A DNA stretch of 64,000 nucleotides from Taibaiella chishuiensis. GTDB lineage: Bacteria; Bacteroidota; Bacteroidia; Chitinophagales; Chitinophagaceae. The DNA is taken from NCBI RefSeq assembly GCF_003014535.1, contig NZ_PYGD01000005.1, positions 186,001 to 250,000 on the forward strand. Reading direction: 5' to 3'. The notes under the pieces are model-generated. The model saw only the letters and a list, made by a program, of their open reading frames with translations, ran no database searches and was not told the DNA's origin. Positions 62,589 to 64,000 of this stretch are shown one piece after another (positions within the stretch are counted from its first letter, which is position 1; the number at the start of each line of letters is the position of its first letter). A program made the translations under genes and the position numbers.

Positions 62589-64000
62589 ATGAAAAGAATA
62601 TTGATCCTGCTCCTCCTGGCCCACCAGGGATGGGCACAATCCCCTACCCGTCCCGTTGCGCATAAGCCACCACAGGACAGCACCGCCATGTACAACCGCA
62701 TCCTGCGCCCCGACGCGATGCAACAGGACCTGCAATTGTTTCTCGATATCCGGAAAAAAGCCAACTCGGGGCTCTATCGTTACCATAGCCGGCAACAGGT
62801 CGACAGCATTTACCACTGGGCCTTTAAACAGGTAAAACGCCCGATGCCTGTACTGGAGTTCTTTAAGATCATTTTACAGCTCAGCGACTTTGAAGGCAGC
62901 TGCCATAACTATACCGAGCCGGATGCCGGGCTGGTCGCGTATTACAACCGGCAACGCGCCTTTTTCCCTTTTGCCCTGAAGTATATCGGCGGGCATATTA
63001 TTTTTAACAGCAAGACAGACCAGGTACCGGTAGGATCGCGGGTCATGCAGATCAACGGTGTTACGGACCAGAAGCTGATGCAATCTTTCTATAAGTACAT
63101 AACCACCGACGGCTTTAACCAAACGGCCAAGCTATCGGGCAGCGTGGACCGGAGTTACAGCCTGCGTTACCTGCTGGAATACGGGCTGAGCGACAGTTTT
63201 ACGATAAAGTTCCTGCCCCCGGGCGCCAGCGGCGAACAAAGCATAACGGTGCCTGCTGTAAGCCTGGAAGAACGTAAGGCCAACCTGGTTAACCGGCACA
63301 GCGCACCGGTGGATAGTATTATCGACTATAATGTACAGCCCAAGTACAGCTTCAACATGATCAATGCCGCTACCGGCCTGCTGAACCTGCGTATATTTAC
63401 CATGGCTGATGACGCCGGCGATCCCAATTTCGCGCCCTATGTGGCTTTCCTCGATAGCGTATTCCAGCTGCTCAGCGACAAACAGGTACCCAACCTGGTG
63501 CTCGATATCCGGGGCAACCCGGGTGGCAGCGATCCAACCTTCGAGCAACCGATGATGTACCTTACCGATTCGAATTTCAAGGAGAATACGCTGGCCTATA
63601 CTATTTTCGAAAACGAGATCCCCTATGAAAAATATTTCTGGGGCGTATCGACGGCAGAAAGAATGGACTCGGCCGCCAAGGCCGCCGGCAAAGTTATGTT
63701 ACGCGACTACTTCCCGGCACTGCATAACGGCAGGAACCTGCAAAATGCAAAGCACAACCCGGTATACCACCCGAAACAACCGGCCTATAAAGGACACCTG
63801 TACCTGTTGATCGACGAGGACGTGGGATCTGCGGCATCGCACCTGGCATCGCTGGTAAAGGCTTATGCTCGCAACGTGACCATCGTGGGTGTGGAAACCG
63901 TAGGCGGGTATTACGGGCACAACGGGCATATGGCCATGATCTACGAATTGCCGCATTCCAAAATAAAAACCAAGTTCTCGATCGTATACGTCGACCAGGA
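62589..64000 (+). CDS. S41-family peptidase (C-terminus beyond right edge)
   Basis: At least 470 residues with signal peptide MKRILILLLLAHQGWAQ. The C-terminal-processing (S41) core is present: VPNLVLDIRGNPGGSDPTFE (substrate-loop GNxGG, residues ~300-320) and HLYLLIDEDVGSAASHLASL with the catalytic Ser in the SAA motif (~415). A PDZ-like segment (GSRVMQINGVTDQ, about residue 155) precedes the core. Members are exported proteases of the tail-specific type. The gene continues past 64000. Confidence 0.85.
   Translation, partial: MKRILILLLLAHQGWAQSPTRPVAHKPPQDSTAMYNRILRPDAMQQDLQLFLDIRKKANSGLYRYHSRQQVDSIYHWAFKQVKRPMPVLEFFKIILQLSDFEGSCHNYTEPDAGLVAYYNRQRAFFPFALKYIGGHIIFNSKTDQVPVGSRVMQINGVTDQKLMQSFYKYITTDGFNQTAKLSGSVDRSYSLRYLLEYGLSDSFTIKFLPPGASGEQSITVPAVSLEERKANLVNRHSAPVDSIIDYNVQPKYSFNMINAATGLLNLRIFTMADDAGDPNFAPYVAFLDSVFQLLSDKQVPNLVLDIRGNPGGSDPTFEQPMMYLTDSNFKENTLAYTIFENEIPYEKYFWGVSTAERMDSAAKAAGKVMLRDYFPALHNGRNLQNAKHNPVYHPKQPAYKGHLYLLIDEDVGSAASHLASLVKAYARNVTIVGVETVGGYYGHNGHMAMIYELPHSKIKTKFSIVYVDQ

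Overview
The window looks like a chromosomal segment of a member of the Bacteroidota, probably Chitinophagaceae or a close relative. Six proteins carry, or probably carry, C-terminal type IX secretion (T9SS) sorting domains. Several genes have the Bacteroidota promoter -7 box TAnnTTTG, Shine-Dalgarno sites are weak, and LytS/LytTR, TPR-HTH and FN3/PKD-like surface proteins are frequent. This lineage call is inference, because no rRNA or marker phylogeny is available here.

Layout. 1-6.5 kb: a TonB-dependent outer-membrane protein (cut by the left edge), a LytS/LytTR two-component pair and a T9SS-exported RHS-like protein. 6.9-13.1 kb: a beta/gamma-crystallin-like protein, a BspA-repeat surface protein and a TPR-HTH regulator. 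13.3-21.2 kb: housekeeping genes (tRNA-Arg, a cystathionine gamma-synthase-type PLP enzyme, an OstA-like LPS transport protein, uvrC, a DinB-fold protein, a saccharopine/alanine dehydrogenase-type enzyme, tRNA-Leu). 21.16-30.93 kb: an AT-rich genomic island inserted at the 3' end of tRNA-Leu, flanked by a 14-bp duplication of the tRNA end. 31.3-36 kb: a LuxR-type response regulator, unknown membrane proteins, a gene remnant, and a divergent AraC regulator and FAD monooxygenase pair. 36.2-45.5 kb: a 2139-residue beta-helix adhesin with an adjacent two-component system. 45.7-64 kb: mostly exported proteins, including a di-heme peroxidase, a purple-acid-phosphatase-like enzyme, a TNT-domain toxin with a putative immunity gene, and an S41 peptidase cut by the right edge.

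The main discovery candidate is the tRNA-Leu island. Almost every gene in it that can be interpreted deals with NAD+ or ADP-ribose. They are a SIR2-like NADase, a ~1705-residue fusion of a sacsin-type GHKL ATPase with a DarT-like DNA ADP-ribosyltransferase and an HD phosphohydrolase, a DarG-like macrodomain directly downstream of it, and a second protein that may have a remote DarT-like fold. I read this as a composite anti-phage (abortive infection) module built on DarT/DarG chemistry. That function is inference from domains and context.

A second candidate is a shared operator, ATAGC-N8-GCTAT. It sits 22-23 bp upstream of matching -7 boxes in front of both the response-regulator gene and the giant adhesin gene, which suggests that the two-component system directly controls the adhesin and itself.
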